In this document: one piece after another, positions 14,475-27,493 of the stretch | Layout of the letters: each line of letters starts with the position of its first letter | How positions within the stretch are numbered: position 1 is the stretch's first letter | Assembly: GCA_023634235.1 (NCBI GenBank) | Contig: JAMKCF010000032.1 | Span: 1-64,000, forward strand | Length of the DNA stretch: 64,000 nucleotides | Direction: 5' to 3' | Source: Pisaster brevispinus | Taxonomy: Eukaryota; Echinodermata; Asteroidea; Forcipulatida; Asteriidae | Position numbers and translations under genes: made by a program | The notes under the pieces: generated by a model | Databases searched by the model: none | Seen by the model: only the letters and a program-made list of their open reading frames with translations | What the model was told of the DNA's origin: nothing

Positions 14475-17166
14475 TGCTGGTCATTTGCGTTATGAAGCTT
14501 GTCCGGCGCTTCCCTAAAATTTTAATTTTCAGATGCAGGGATATCCAAAGCAGAGTCAGGTACAAATTTTGTTTCTCTAGCATGCCTAGATCAGGAATTA
14601 TTTCCTAGCTTAGCTCAAGATTTAATTCGGACCCTTTGTTCCGGCATTTTCTCACTGGCGATGACATGGGCATGTAGTACAGTGGTGTTTCGGGCAGCCC
14701 TACATCTAGGCCGCTCATCTCGCTTATAAGCATGACAGCAAACCGAAACTCACGGACGAGAGAGCCCTTGAGTTGTGCTTTCTAATGATGTAAAACTTGT
14801 GCAAATCCATAATAATTATGAAGGTGATTTGACCGTCCTTACTTTGTCTTTGCTTCTTTGACAGCTCTGTGTACAAAAATCTCATTGGAGATGCTTTTGA
14901 GGAGCGTTCTGAGTAGCCCAACATGCTGGTCTTTTGCGGTATGAAGCTTGTCCGGCGCTTCCCTTAAAATTTGATTTTCAGATACAGGGATATCCAAGGC
15001 AGAGTCAGGTACAAATTTTGTTTCTCTAGCATGCCTAGATCGGGAGTTCTTTCCAAGCTTAACTCAAAAATTATTTCGGACCCTTTGTGCCCGCATTTTC
15101 TCACTGGCGATGACATGGGCATGTAGCACAGTGGTGTTTCGGGCAGCCCTACTTCTAGGACGCTCATCTCGCTTAAAAACATGACAGCAAAACGAAACTC
15201 ACGGACGAGAGAGCCTTGAGTTGAGCTTTCCAATGGTGTAAAACTTGTGCAAATCCATTATAATTATGAAGGTGATTTGACCGTCCTTACTTTGTCTTTG
15301 CTTCTTTGACAGCTCTGTGTACAAAAATCTCATTGGAGATGCTTTTGAGGAGAGTTTGGAGTAGCCCCACATGCTGGTCTTTTGCGGTATGAAGCTTGTC
15401 CGGCGCTTCCCTAAAAATTGAATTTTCAGATGCAGGGATATCCAAGGCAGAGTCACGTACAAATTTTGTTTCTCTAGCATGCCTAGATCGGGAGTTATTT
15501 CCAAGCTTAGCTCAAAATTTATTACGGACCCTTTGTGCCGGCATTTTTTCTCTGGCGATGACATGGGCATGTAGCACACTGGTGTTTCGGGCAGCCCTTC
15601 TTTTAGGACGCTCATCTCGCCTAAAAACATGACAGCAAAACGAAACTCACGGACGAGAGAGCCCTTGAGTTGAGTTTTCCAATTGCATAAAACTTGTGCA
15701 AATCCAGTAAAATTCTGAAGGTGATTTGACCGTCCTTACTTTGTCTTTGTTTCTTTGACAGCTCTGTGTACAAAAATCCCATTGGAGATGCTTTTGAGGA
15801 GCGTTCGGAGTAGCCCCACATGCTGGTCATTTGCGTTATGAAGCTTGTCCGGCGCTTCCCTAAAATTTTAATTTTCAGATGCAGGGATATCCAAAGCAGA
15901 GTCAGGTACAAATTTTGTTTCTCTAGCATGCCTAGATCAGGAATTATTTCCTAGCTTAGCTCAAGATTTAATTCGGACCCTTTGTTCCGGCATTTTCTCA
16001 CTGGCGATGACATGGGCATGTAGTACAGTGGTGTTTCGGGCAGCCCTACATCTAGGCCGCTCATCTCGCTTATAAGCATGACAGCAAACCGAAACTCACG
16101 GACGAGAGAGCCCTTGAGTTGTGCTTTCTAATGGTGTAAAACTTGTGCAAATCCATAATAATTATGAAGGTGATTTGACCGTCCTTACTTTGTCTTTGCT
16201 TCTTTGACAGCTCTGTGTACAAAAATCTCATTGGAGATGCTTTTGAGGAGCGTTCTGAGTAGCCCAACATGCTGGTCTTTTGCGGTATGAAGCTTGTCCG
16301 GCGCTTCCCTTAAAATTTGATTTTCAGATACAGGGATATCCAAGGCAGAGTCAGGTACAAATTTTGTTTCTCTAGCATGCCTAGATCGGGAGTTCTTTCC
16401 AAGCTTAACTCAAAAATTATTTCGGACCCTTTGTGCCCGCATTTTCTCACTGGCGATGACATGGGCATGTAGCACAGTGGTGTTTCGGGCAGCCCTACTT
16501 CTAGGACGCTCATCTCGCTTAAAAACATGACAGCAAAACGAAACTCACGGACGAGAGAGCCTTGAGTTGAGCTTTCCAATGGTGTAAAACTTGTGCAAAT
16601 CCATTATAATTATGAAGGTGATTTGACCGTCCTTACTTTGTCTTTGCTTCTTTGACAGCTCTGTGTACAAAAATCTCATTGGAGATGCTTTTGAGGAGAG
16701 TTTGGAGTAGCCCCACATGCTGGTCTTTTGCGGTATGAAGCTTGTCCGGCGCTTCCCTAAAAATTGAATTTTCAGATGCAGGGATATCCAAGGCAGAGTC
16801 AGGTACAAATTTTGTTTCTCTAGCATGCCTAGATCGGGGGTTATTCCCAAGATAAGCGCAAAATTTAATTGGGACCCTTAGTGCCGGCATTTTCTCACTA
16901 GCGATGACGTAGGCATGTAGTACAGTGGTGTTTCGGCTAGCCCTACTTCTAGGCCGTTCATCTCGCCTAAAAACATGACAGCAAAACGAAACTTACGGAC
17001 GAGAGAGCCCTTGAATTGAGCTTTCCAATGGTGTAAAACTAGTGCAAATCCAATATAACTGTGAGGGTGATTTGACCGTCCTTACTTTGTCTTTGTTTCT
17101 TTGACAGCTCTGTGTACAAAAATCCCATTGGAGATGCTTTTGAGGAGCGTTCGGAGTAGCCCGAAA
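14475..17166 (+). repeat. Three-monomer higher-order repeat, 1346 bp x 2
   Basis: Subtypes at about 14475, 14924 and 15371 recur 1346 bp later (about 15821, 16270, 16716). Shared markers include the GAGAGAGCCTTGAG single-base deletion near 15213 and 16559 and the GAGGAGAGTTTGG variant near 15350 and 16696. The unit differs from the 2239-bp unit to its left. The monomer at 15371 is a hybrid, described as a finding. Confidence 0.85.
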
Positions 17167-17399
17167 TGCTGGCAATTTTGCGGTATGAAGCTTGTCCGGC
17201 GCTTCCCTAAAATTTTGATTTTCGGATGCAGGGATATCCAAGGCAGAGTCAGGTACAAATAAGTTTCTCTAGCATGCCTAGATCAGGAATCATTTCCATG
17301 CTTAGCTTAAGATTTAGTTCGGACCCTTTGTGCCGGCATTTTTTCACTGGCGATGACTTGGGCATGTAGTGCAGTGGTGTTTCGTGCAGCCCTACATCT

Positions 17400-20110
17400 A
17401 GGCCGCTCATCTCGCTTTAATAAAAACATGACAGCAAAACGAAACTCACGGACGAGAGAGCCCTTGAATTGAGCTTTCCAATGGTGTAAAACTTGTCCAA
17501 ATCCATTATAATTATGAAGGTGATTTGACCGTCCTTACTTTGTCTTTGCTTCTTTGACAGCTCTGTGTACAAAAATCCCATTGGAGATGCTTTTGAGGAG
17601 CCTTCGGAGTAGCCCCACATGCTGGTCATTTGCGGTATGAAGCTTGTCCGGCGCTTCCCTTAAAATTAGATTTTCGGATGCAGGGATATCCAAGGCAGAG
17701 TCAGGTACAAATTTTGTCTCTCTAGCATGCCTAGATCGGGAGTTATTTCCAAGCTTAGCGCAAAAATATTTCGGACCCTTTGTGCCGACATTTTCTCACT
17801 GGCGATGACATGGGCATGTAGTACAGTCGTGTTTCGGGCAGCCCTACATCTAGGCCGCTCATCTCGCTTAAAAACATGACAGCAAAACGAAACTCACGGA
17901 CGAGAGAGCCGTTGAGTTGAGCTTTCCAATGGTGTAAAACTTGTGCAAATCCAGTAAAATTATGAAGGTGATTTGACCGTCCTTACTTTGTCTTTGCTTC
18001 TTTGACAGCTCTGTGTACAAAAATCCCATTGGAGATGCTTTTGAGGAGCCTTCGGAGTAGCCCCACATGCTGGTCATTTGCGTTATGAAGCTTGTCCGGC
18101 GCTTCCCTAAAATTTCGATTTTTGGATGCAGGGATATCCAAGGCAGAGTCAGGTACAAATTATGTTTCTCTAGCATGCCTAGATCGGGAGTTATTTCCAA
18201 GCTTAGCTCAAAATTTATTTAAGACTCTTTGTGCCGGCATTTTCTCACTGGCGATGACATGGGCATGTAGTACAGTGGTGTTTCGGGCAGCCCTACATCT
18301 AGGCCGCTCATCTCGCCTATAAACATGACAGCAAAACGAATCTCACGGACGAGAGAGTCCTTGAGTTGAGCTTTCCAATGGTGTAAAACTTGTCCAAATC
18401 CATTATAATTATGGAGGTGATTTGACCGTCCTTACTTTGTCTTTGCTTCTTTGACAGCTCTGTGTACAAAAATCCCATTGGAGATGCTTTTGAGGAGCGT
18501 TCGGAGTAGCCCCACATGCTGGTCATTTGCGTTATGAAGCTTGTCCGGCGCGTCCCTAAAATTTCGATTTTTGGATGCAGGGATATCCAAGGCAGAGTCA
18601 GGTACAAATTATGTTTCTCTAGCATGCCTAGATCGGGAATTATTTCCAAGCTTAGCTCAAAATTTATTTAAGACTCTTTGTGCCGGCATTTTCTCACTGG
18701 CGATGACATGGGCATGTAGTACAGTGGTGTTTCGGGCAGCCCTACATCTAGGCCGCTCATCTCGCCTATAAACATGACAGCAAAACGAAACTCACGGACG
18801 AGAGAGTCCTTGAGTTGAGCTTTCCAATGGTGTAAAACTTGTCCAAATCCATTATAATTATGAAGGTGATTTGACCGTCCTTACTTTGTCTTTGCTTCTT
18901 TGACAGCTCTGTGTACAAAAATCCCATTGGAGATGCTTTTGAGGAGCCTTCGGAGTAGCCCCACATGCTGGTCATTTGCGGTATGAAGCTTGTCCGGCGC
19001 TTCCCTTAAAATTTGATTTTCGGATGCAGGGATATCCAAGGCAGAGTCAGGTACAAATTTTGTCTCTCTAGCATGCCTAGATCGGGAGTTATTTCCAAGC
19101 TTAGCGCAAAAATATTTCGGACCCTTTGTGCCGACATTTTCTCACTGGCGATGACATGGGCATGTAGTACAGTCGTGTTTCGGGCAGCCCTACATCTAGG
19201 CCGCTCATCTCGCTTAAAAACATGACAGCAAAACGAAACTCACGGACGAGAGAGCCCTTGAGTTGAGCTTTCCAATTGTGTAAAACTTGTGCAAATCCAG
19301 TAAAATTCTGAAGGTGATTTGACCGTCCTTACTTTGTCTTTGCTTCTTTGACAGCTCTGTGTACAAAAATCCCATTGGAGATGCTTTTGAGGAGCGTTCG
19401 GAGTAGCCCCACATGCTGGTCATTTGCGTTATGAAGCTTGTCCGGCGCGTCCCTAAAATTTCGATTTTTGGATGCAGGGATATCCAAGGCAGAGTCAGGT
19501 ACAAATTATGTTTCTCTAGCATGCCTAGATCGGGAGTTATTTCCAAGCTTAGCTCAAAATTTATTTAAGACTCTATGTGCCGGCATTTTCTCACTGGCGA
19601 TGACATGGGCATGTAGTACAGTGGTGTTTCGGGCAGCCCTACATCTAGGCCGCTCATCTCGCCTAAAAACATGACAGCAAAACGAAACTCACGGACGAGA
19701 GAGTCCTTGAGTTGAGCTTTCCAATGGTGTAAAACTTGTCCAAATCCATTATAATTATGAAGGTGATTTGACCGTCCTTACTTTGTCTTTGCTTCTTTGA
19801 CAGCTCTGTGTACAAAAATCCCATTGGAGATGCTTTTGAGGAGCCTTCGGAGTAGCCCCACATGCTGGTCATTTGCGGTATGAAGCTTGTCCGGCGCTTC
19901 CCTTAAAATTTGATTTTCGGATGCAGGGATATCCAAGGCAGAGTCAGGTACAAATTTTGTCTCTCTAGCATGCCTAGATCGGGAGTTATTTCCAAGCTTA
20001 GCTCAAAAATATTTCGGACCCTTTGTGCCGACATTTTCTCACTGGCGATGACATGGGCATGTAGTACAGTCGTGTTTCGGGCAGCCCTACATCTAGGCCG
20101 CTCATCAAGC
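17400..20110 (+). repeat. Alternating P/Q monomer segment of the array
   Basis: Two monomer subtypes alternate here. P has GCCGACATTTTC and a shortened AAAAATATTTCGG. Q has GATTTTTGGATGC and TTATTTAAGACTC. The order is P (17617), Q (18068), Q (18519), P (18968), Q (19413), P (19862), giving a dimer period of roughly 895 bp with one extra Q. These subtypes are absent elsewhere in the window, so this stretch amplified independently. Confidence 0.8.
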
Positions 20111-23100
20111 TTAAAAACATGACAGCAAAACGAAACTCACGGACGAGAGAGCCCTTGAGTTGAGCTTTCCAATTGTGTAAAACTTGTGCAAATCCAGTAA
20201 AATTCTGAAGGTTATTTGACCGTCCTTACTTTGTCTTTGCTTCTTTGACAGCTCTGTGTACAAAAATCCCATTGGAGATGCTTTTGAGGAGCGTTCGGAG
20301 TAGCCCCACATGCTGGTCATTTGCGGTATTAAGCTTGTCCGGCACTTCCTTAAAAATTTATTTTTCAGATGCAGGGATATCCAAGGCAGATTCAGGTGCA
20401 AATTTTGTCCCTCTAGCATGCCTAGATCGGGAGTTATTTCCAAGCTTAGCTCAAAATTTATTTCGGACCCTTTGTGCCGGCATTTTCTCACTGGCGATGA
20501 CCTGGGCAGGTAGTACAGTGGTGTTTCGGGCAGCCCTACATCTAGGCCGCTCATCACGCCTAAAAGCATGACAGCAAAACGAAACTCACGGACGAGAGAG
20601 CCCTTGAGTTGAGCTATCCAATGGTGTAAAACTTGTGAAAATCCATTATAATTATGAAAGTGATTTGACCGTCCTTATTTTGTCTTTGCTTCTTTGACAG
20701 CTCTGTGTACACAAATCCCATTGGAGATGCTTTTGAGGAGCGTTCGGAGTAGCCCCACATGCTGGTCTTTGCGGTATGAAGCTTGTCCGGCGCTTCCTTA
20801 AAAATTTGATTTGCAGATGTAGGGATATCCAAGGCAGATTCAGGTGCAAATTTTGTCCCTCTAGCATGCCTAGATCGGGAGTTATTTCCAAGCTTAGCTC
20901 AAAATTTATTTCGGACCCTTTGTGCCGGCATTTTCTCACTGGCGATGACATGGGCATGTAGTACAGTGGTTTTTCGGGCAGCCCTACATCTAGGCCGCTC
21001 ATCTCGCTTAAAAGCATGACAGCAAAACGAAACTCACGGACGAGAGAGCCCTTGAATTGAGCTTTCAAGTGGTGTAAAACTTGGGCAAATCCATTTTAAT
21101 TCTGAAGGTGATTTGACCGTCCTTACTTTGTCTTTGCTTCTTTGACAGCTCTGTGTACAAAAATCCCATTGGAGATGCTTTTGAGGAGCGTTCGGAGTAG
21201 CCCCACATGCTGGTCATTTGCGTTATGAAGCTTGTCCGGCGCGTCCCTAAATGCTTGATTTTCAGATGCAGGGATATCCAAGGCAGAGTCAGGTACAAAT
21301 TTTGTTTCTCTAGCATGCCTAGATCAGGAATTATTTCCAAGCTTAGCTCAAGATTTAATTCGGACCCTTTGTGCCGGCATTTTCTCACTGGCGATGACAT
21401 GGGCATGTAGTACAGTGGTTTTTCGGGCAGCCCTACATCTAGGCCGCTCATCTCGCTTAAAAGCATGACAGCAAAACGAAACTCACGGACGAGAGAGCCC
21501 TTGAATTGAGCTTTCAAGTGGTGTAAAACTTGGGCAAATCCATTTTAATTATTAAGGTGATTTGACCGTCCTTACTTTGTCTTTGCTTCTTTGACAGCTC
21601 TGTGTACACAAATCCCATTGGAGATGCTTTTGAGGAGCGTTCGGAGTAGCCCCACATGCTGGTCATTTGCGTTATGAAGCTTGTCCGGCGCGTCCCTAAA
21701 ATTTTAATTTTCAGATGCAGGGATATCCAAGGCACAGTCAGGTACAAATTTTGTTTCTCTAGCATGCCTAGATCAGGAATTATTTCCTAGCTTAGCTCAA
21801 GATTTATTTCGGACCCTTTGTGCCGGCATTTTCTCACTGGCGATGACATGGGCATGTAGTACAGTGGTGTTTCGGGCAGCCCTACATCTAGGCCGCTCAT
21901 CTCGCTTAAAAACATGACAGCAAAACGAAACTCACGGACGAGAGAGCCCTTGAGTTGAGCTTTCCAATGGTGTAAAACGTGTGCAAATCCAGTAAAATTA
22001 TTAAGGTGATTTGACCGTCCTTACTTTGTCTTTGCTTCTTTGACAGCTCTGTGTACAAAAATCCCATTGGAGAAGCTTTTGAGGAGCGTTCGGAGTAGCC
22101 CGAAATGCTGGCTATTTGCGGTATGAAGCTTGTCCGGCGCTTCCCTAAAATTTTGATTTTCGGATGCAGGGATATCCAAGGCAGAGTCAGGTACAAATTT
22201 TGTCCCTCTAGCATTCCTAGATCGGGAGTTATTCCCAAGATTAGAACAAAATTTAATTCGGACCCTTAGTGCCGGCATTTTCTCACTAGCGATGACGTAG
22301 GCATGTAGGACAGTGGTGTTTCGGGCAGCCCTACTTCTAGGCCGTTCATATCGCCTAAACATATGACAGCAAAACGAAACTTACGGACGAGAGAGCCCTT
22401 GAATTGAGCATTCCATTGGCGTAAAACTTGTGCAAATCCAATAAAATTCTGAGGGTGATTTGACCGTCCTTACTTTGTCTTTGTTTCTTTGACAGCTCTG
22501 TGTACAAAAATCCCATTGGAGATGCTTTTGAGGAGCGTTCGGAGTTGCCCGAAACGCTGGCTATTTGCGGTGTGAAGCTTGTCCGGCGCTTGCCTAAAAT
22601 TTTGATTTTCGGATGCAAGGATATCCAAGGCAGAGCCAGGTACAAGTTTTGTTTCTCTAGCATGCCTAGATCAGGAATTATTTCCATGCTTAGCTCAAGA
22701 TTTAATTCGGACCCTTTGTGCCGGCATTTTCTCACTGGCGATGACATGGGCATGTAGTACAGTGGTGTTTCGGGCAGCCCTACATCTAGGCCGCTCATCT
22801 CGCTTTAATAAAAACATGACAGCAAAACGAAACTCACGGACGAGAGAGCCCTTGAATTGAGCTTTACAATGGTGTAAAACTTGTGCAAATCCAGTAAAAT
22901 TCTGAAGGTGATTTGACCGTCCTTACTTTGTCTTTGCTTCTTTGACAGCTCTGTGTACAAAAATCCCATTGGAGATGCTTTTGAGGAGCGTTCGTAGTAG
23001 CCCCACATGCTGGTCTTTTGCGGTATGAAGCTTGTCCGGCGCGTCCCTAAAGATTTGATTTTCAGATGCAGGGATATCCAAGGCAGAGTCAGGTACAAAT

Positions 23101-24352
23101 TTTGTTTCTCTAGCATGCCTAGATCGGGAGTTATTCCCAAGATTAGCGCAAAATTTAATTCGGACCCTTAGTGCCGGCATTTTCTCACTGGCGATGACGT
23201 AGGCATGTAGTACAGTGGTGTTTTGGGCAGCCCTACTTCTAGGCCGTTCATCTCGCCTAAAAATATGACAGCAAAACGAAACTTACGGACGAGAGAGCCC
23301 TTGAATTGAGCTTTCCAATGGCGTAAAACTTGTGCAAATCCAATATAATTCTGAGGGTGACTGACCGTCCTTACTTTGTCTTTGTTTCTTTGACAGCTCT
23401 GTGTACAAAAATCCCATTGGAGATGCTTTTGAGGAGCGTTCGGAGTAGCCCCACATGCTGGTCATTTGCGTTATGAAGCTTGTCCGGCGCGTCCCTAAAT
23501 GCTTGATTTTCAGATGCAGGGATATCCAAGGCAGAGTCAGGTACAAATTTTGTTTCTCTAGCATGCCTAGATCAGGAATTATTTCCAAGCTTAGCTCAAG
23601 ATTTAATTCGGACCCTTTGTGCCGGCATTTTCTCACTGGCGATGACATGGGCATGTAGTACAGTAGTGTTTCGGGCAGCCCTACATCTAGGCCGCTCATC
23701 TCGCTTAAAAGCATGACAGCAAAACGAAACTCACGGACGAGAGAGCCCTTGAGTTGAGCTTTCCAATGGTGTAAAACTTGTGCAAAACCATTATAATTAT
23801 TAAGGTGATTTGACCGTCCTTACTTTGTCTTTGCTTCTTTGACAGCTCTGTGTACAAAAATCCCATTGGAGATGCTTTTGAGGAGCGTTCGGAGTAGCCC
23901 CACATGCTGGTCATTTGCGTTATGAAGCTTGTCCGGCGCGTCCCTAAAATTTTAATTTTCAGATGCAGGGATATCGAAGGCACAGTCAGGTACAAATTTT
24001 GTTTCTCTAGCATGACTAGATCAGGAATTATTTCCTAGCTTAGCTCAAGATTTATTTCGGACCCTTTGTGCCGGCATTTTCTCACTGGCGATGACATGGG
24101 CATGTAGTACAGTGGTGTTTCGGGCAGCCCTACATCTAGGCCGCTCATCTCGCTTAAAAGCATGACAGCAAAACGAAACTCACGGACGAGAGAGCCCTTG
24201 AGTTGAGCTTTCCAATGGTGTAAAACTTGTGCAAATCCATTATAATTATTAAGGTGATTTGACCGTCCTTACTTTGTCTTTGCTTCTTTGACAGCTCTGT
24301 GTACAAAAATCCCATTGGAGAAGCTTTTGAGGAGCATTCGGAGTAGCCCCAC

Positions 24353-25980
24353 ATGCTGGTTATTTGCGTTATGAAGCTTGTCCGGCGCGTCCCTAAAATT
24401 TTGATTTTCGGATGCAGGGATATCCAAGGCAGAGTCCGGTACAAATTTTGTTTCTCTAGCATGCCTAGATCAGGAATTATTTCCAAGCTTAACTCAAGAT
24501 TTAATTCGGACCCTTTGTGCCGGCATTTTCTCACTGGCGATGACATGGGCATGTAGTACAGTGGTGTTTCGGGCAGCCCTACATCTAGGCCGCTCATCTC
24601 GCTTAAAAGCATGACAGCAAAACGAAACTCACGGACGAGAGAGCCCTTGAATTGAGCTTTCCAGTGGTGTTAAACTTGGGCAAATCCATTTTAATTATGA
24701 AGGTGATTTGACCGTCCCTTCTTTGACAGCTTATTTGACAGCTCTGTGTACAAAAATCTCATTGGAGATGCTTTTGAGGAGCGTTCGGAGTAGCCCCACA
24801 TGCTGGTCTTTTGCGGTATGAAGCTTGTCCGGCGCTTCCCTAAAATGGTGATTTTCAGATGCAGGGATATCCAAGGCAGAGTCAGGTACAAATTTTGTTT
24901 CTCTAGCATGCCTAGATCGGGAGTTATTTCCAAGCTTAGCTCAAGATTTAATTCGGACCCTTTGTGCCGGCATTTTCTCACTGGCGATGACATGGGCATG
25001 TAGTACAGTGGTGTTTCGGGCAGCCCTACATCTAGGCCGCTCATCTCGCTTAAAAGCATGACAGCAAAACGAAACTCACGGACGAGAGAGCCCTTGAGTT
25101 GAGCTTTCCAATGGTGTAAAACTTGTGCAAATCCATAATAATTATTAAGGTGATTTGACCGTCCTTACTTTGTCTTTGCTTCTTTGACAGCTCTGTGTAC
25201 AAAAATCCCATTGGAGAAGCTTTTGAGGAGCATTCGGAGTAGCCCCACATGCTGGTCATTTGCGTTATGAAGCTTGTCCGGCGCGTCCCTAAAATTTTGA
25301 TTTTCGGATGCAGGGATATCCAAGGCAGAGTCAGGTACAAATTTTGTTTCTCTAGCATGCCTAGATCAGGAATTATTTCCAAGCTTAACTCAAGATTTAA
25401 TTCGGACCCTTTGTGCCGGCATTTTCTCACTGGCGATGACATGGGCATGTAGTACAGTGGTTTTTCGGGCAGCCCTACATCTAGGCCGCTCATCTCGCTT
25501 AAAAGCATGACAGCAAAACGAAACTCACGGACGAGAGAGCCCTTGAATTGAGCTTTCAAGTGGTGTAAAACTTGGGCATATCCATTTTAATTCTGAAGGT
25601 GATTTGACCGTCCTTACTTTGTCTTTGCTTCTTTGACAGCTCTGTGTACAAAAATCCCATTGGAGATGCTTTTGAGGAGCGTTCGGAGTAGCCCCACATG
25701 CTGGTCATTTGCGTTATGAAGCTTGTCCGGCGCGTCCCTAAATGCTTGATTTTCAGATGCAGGGATATCCAAGGCACAGTCAGGTACAAATTTTGTTTCT
25801 CTAGCATGCCTAGATCAGGAATTATTTCCAAGCTTAGCTCAAGATTTAATTCGGACCCTTTGTGCCGGCATTTTCTCACTGGCGATGACATGGGCATGTA
25901 GTACAGTGGTTTTTCGGGCAGCCCTACATCTAGGCCGCTCATCTCGCTTAAAAGCATGACAGCAAAACGAAACTCACGGA
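24353..25980 (+). repeat. Block duplicated at 33779-35406 (offset 9426 bp)
   Basis: Four consecutive monomer anchors (24353, 24800, 25249, 25698) each have a matching subtype exactly 9426 bp downstream (33779, 34226, 34675, 35124). The block includes the distinctive variant CCTTCTTTGACAGCTTATTTG, in which the usual pyrimidine stretch is rearranged (near 24717 and 34143). The constant offset shows that the block moved as a unit of about 21 monomers rather than by copying single monomers. Confidence 0.85.
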
Positions 25981-27493
25981 CGAGAGAGCCCTTGAATTGA
26001 GCTTTCAAGTGGTGTAAAACTTGGGCAAATCCATTTTAATTATTAAGGTGATTTGACCGTCCTTACTTTGTCTTTGCTTCTTTGACAGCTCTGTGTACAC
26101 AAATCCCATTGGAGATGCTTTTGAGGAGCTTTCGGAGTAGCCCCACATGCTGGTCATTTGCGTTATGAAGCTTGTCCGGCGCGTCCCTAAAATTTTAATT
26201 TTCAGATGCAGGGATATCCAAGGCACAGTCAGGTACAAATTTTGTTTCTCTAGCATGCCTAGATCAGGAATTATTTCCTAGCTTAGCTCAAGATTTATTT
26301 CCGACCCTTTGTGCCGGCATTTTCTCACTGGCGATGACATGGGCATGTAGTACAGTGGTGTTTCGGGCAGCCCTACATCTAGGCCGCTCATCTCGCTTAA
26401 AAGCATGACAGCAAAACGAAACTCACGGACGAGAGAGCCCTTGAGTTGAGCTTTCCAATGGTGTAAAACTTGTGCAAATCCATTATAATTATTAAGGTGA
26501 TTTGACCGTCCTTACTTTGTCTTTGCTTCTTTGACAGCTCTCTGTACAAAAATCCCATTGGAGAAGCTTTTGAGGAGCATTCGGAGTAGCCCCACATGCT
26601 GGTCATTTGCGTTATGAAGCTTGTCCGGCGCGTCCCTAAAATTTTGATTTTCGGATGCAGGGATATCCAAGGCAGAGTCAGGTACAAATTTTGTTTCTCT
26701 AGCATGCCTAGATCAGGAATTATTTCCAAGCTTAACTCAAGATTTAATTCGGACCCTTTGTGCCGGCATTTTCTCACTGGCGATGACATGGGCATGTAGT
26801 ACAGTGGTTTTTCGGGCAGCCCTACATCTAGGCCGCTCATCTCGCTTAAAAGCATGACAGCAAAACGAAACTCACGGACGAGAGAGCCCTTGAATTGAGC
26901 TTTCAAGTGGTGTAAAACTTGGGCAAATCCATTTTAATTATTAAGGTGATTTGACCGTCCTTACTTTGTCTTTGCTTCTTTGACAGCTCTGTGTACACAA
27001 ATCCCATTGGAGATGCTTTTGAGGAGCTTTCGGAGTAGCCCCACATGCTGGTCATTTGCGTTATGAAGCTTGTCCGGCGCGTCCCTAAAATTTTAATTTT
27101 CAGATGCAGGGATATCCAAGGCACAGTCAGGTACAAATTTTGTTTCTCTAGCATGCCTAGATCAGGAATTATTTCCTAGCTTAGCTCAAGATTTATTTCG
27201 GACCCTTTGTGCCGGCATTTTCTCACTGGCGATGACATGGGCATGTAGTACAGTGGTGTTTCGGGCAGCCCTACATCTAGGCCGCTCATCTCGCTTAAAA
27301 GCATGACAGCAAAACGAAACTCACGGACGAGAGAGCCCTTGAGTTGAGCTTTCCAATGGTGTAAAACTTGTGCAAATCCATTATAATTATTAAGGTGATT
27401 TGACCGTCCTTACTTTGTCTTTGCTTCTTTGACAGCTCTGTGTACAAAAATCCCATTGGAGAAGCTTTTGAGGAGCATTCGGAGTAGCCCCAC

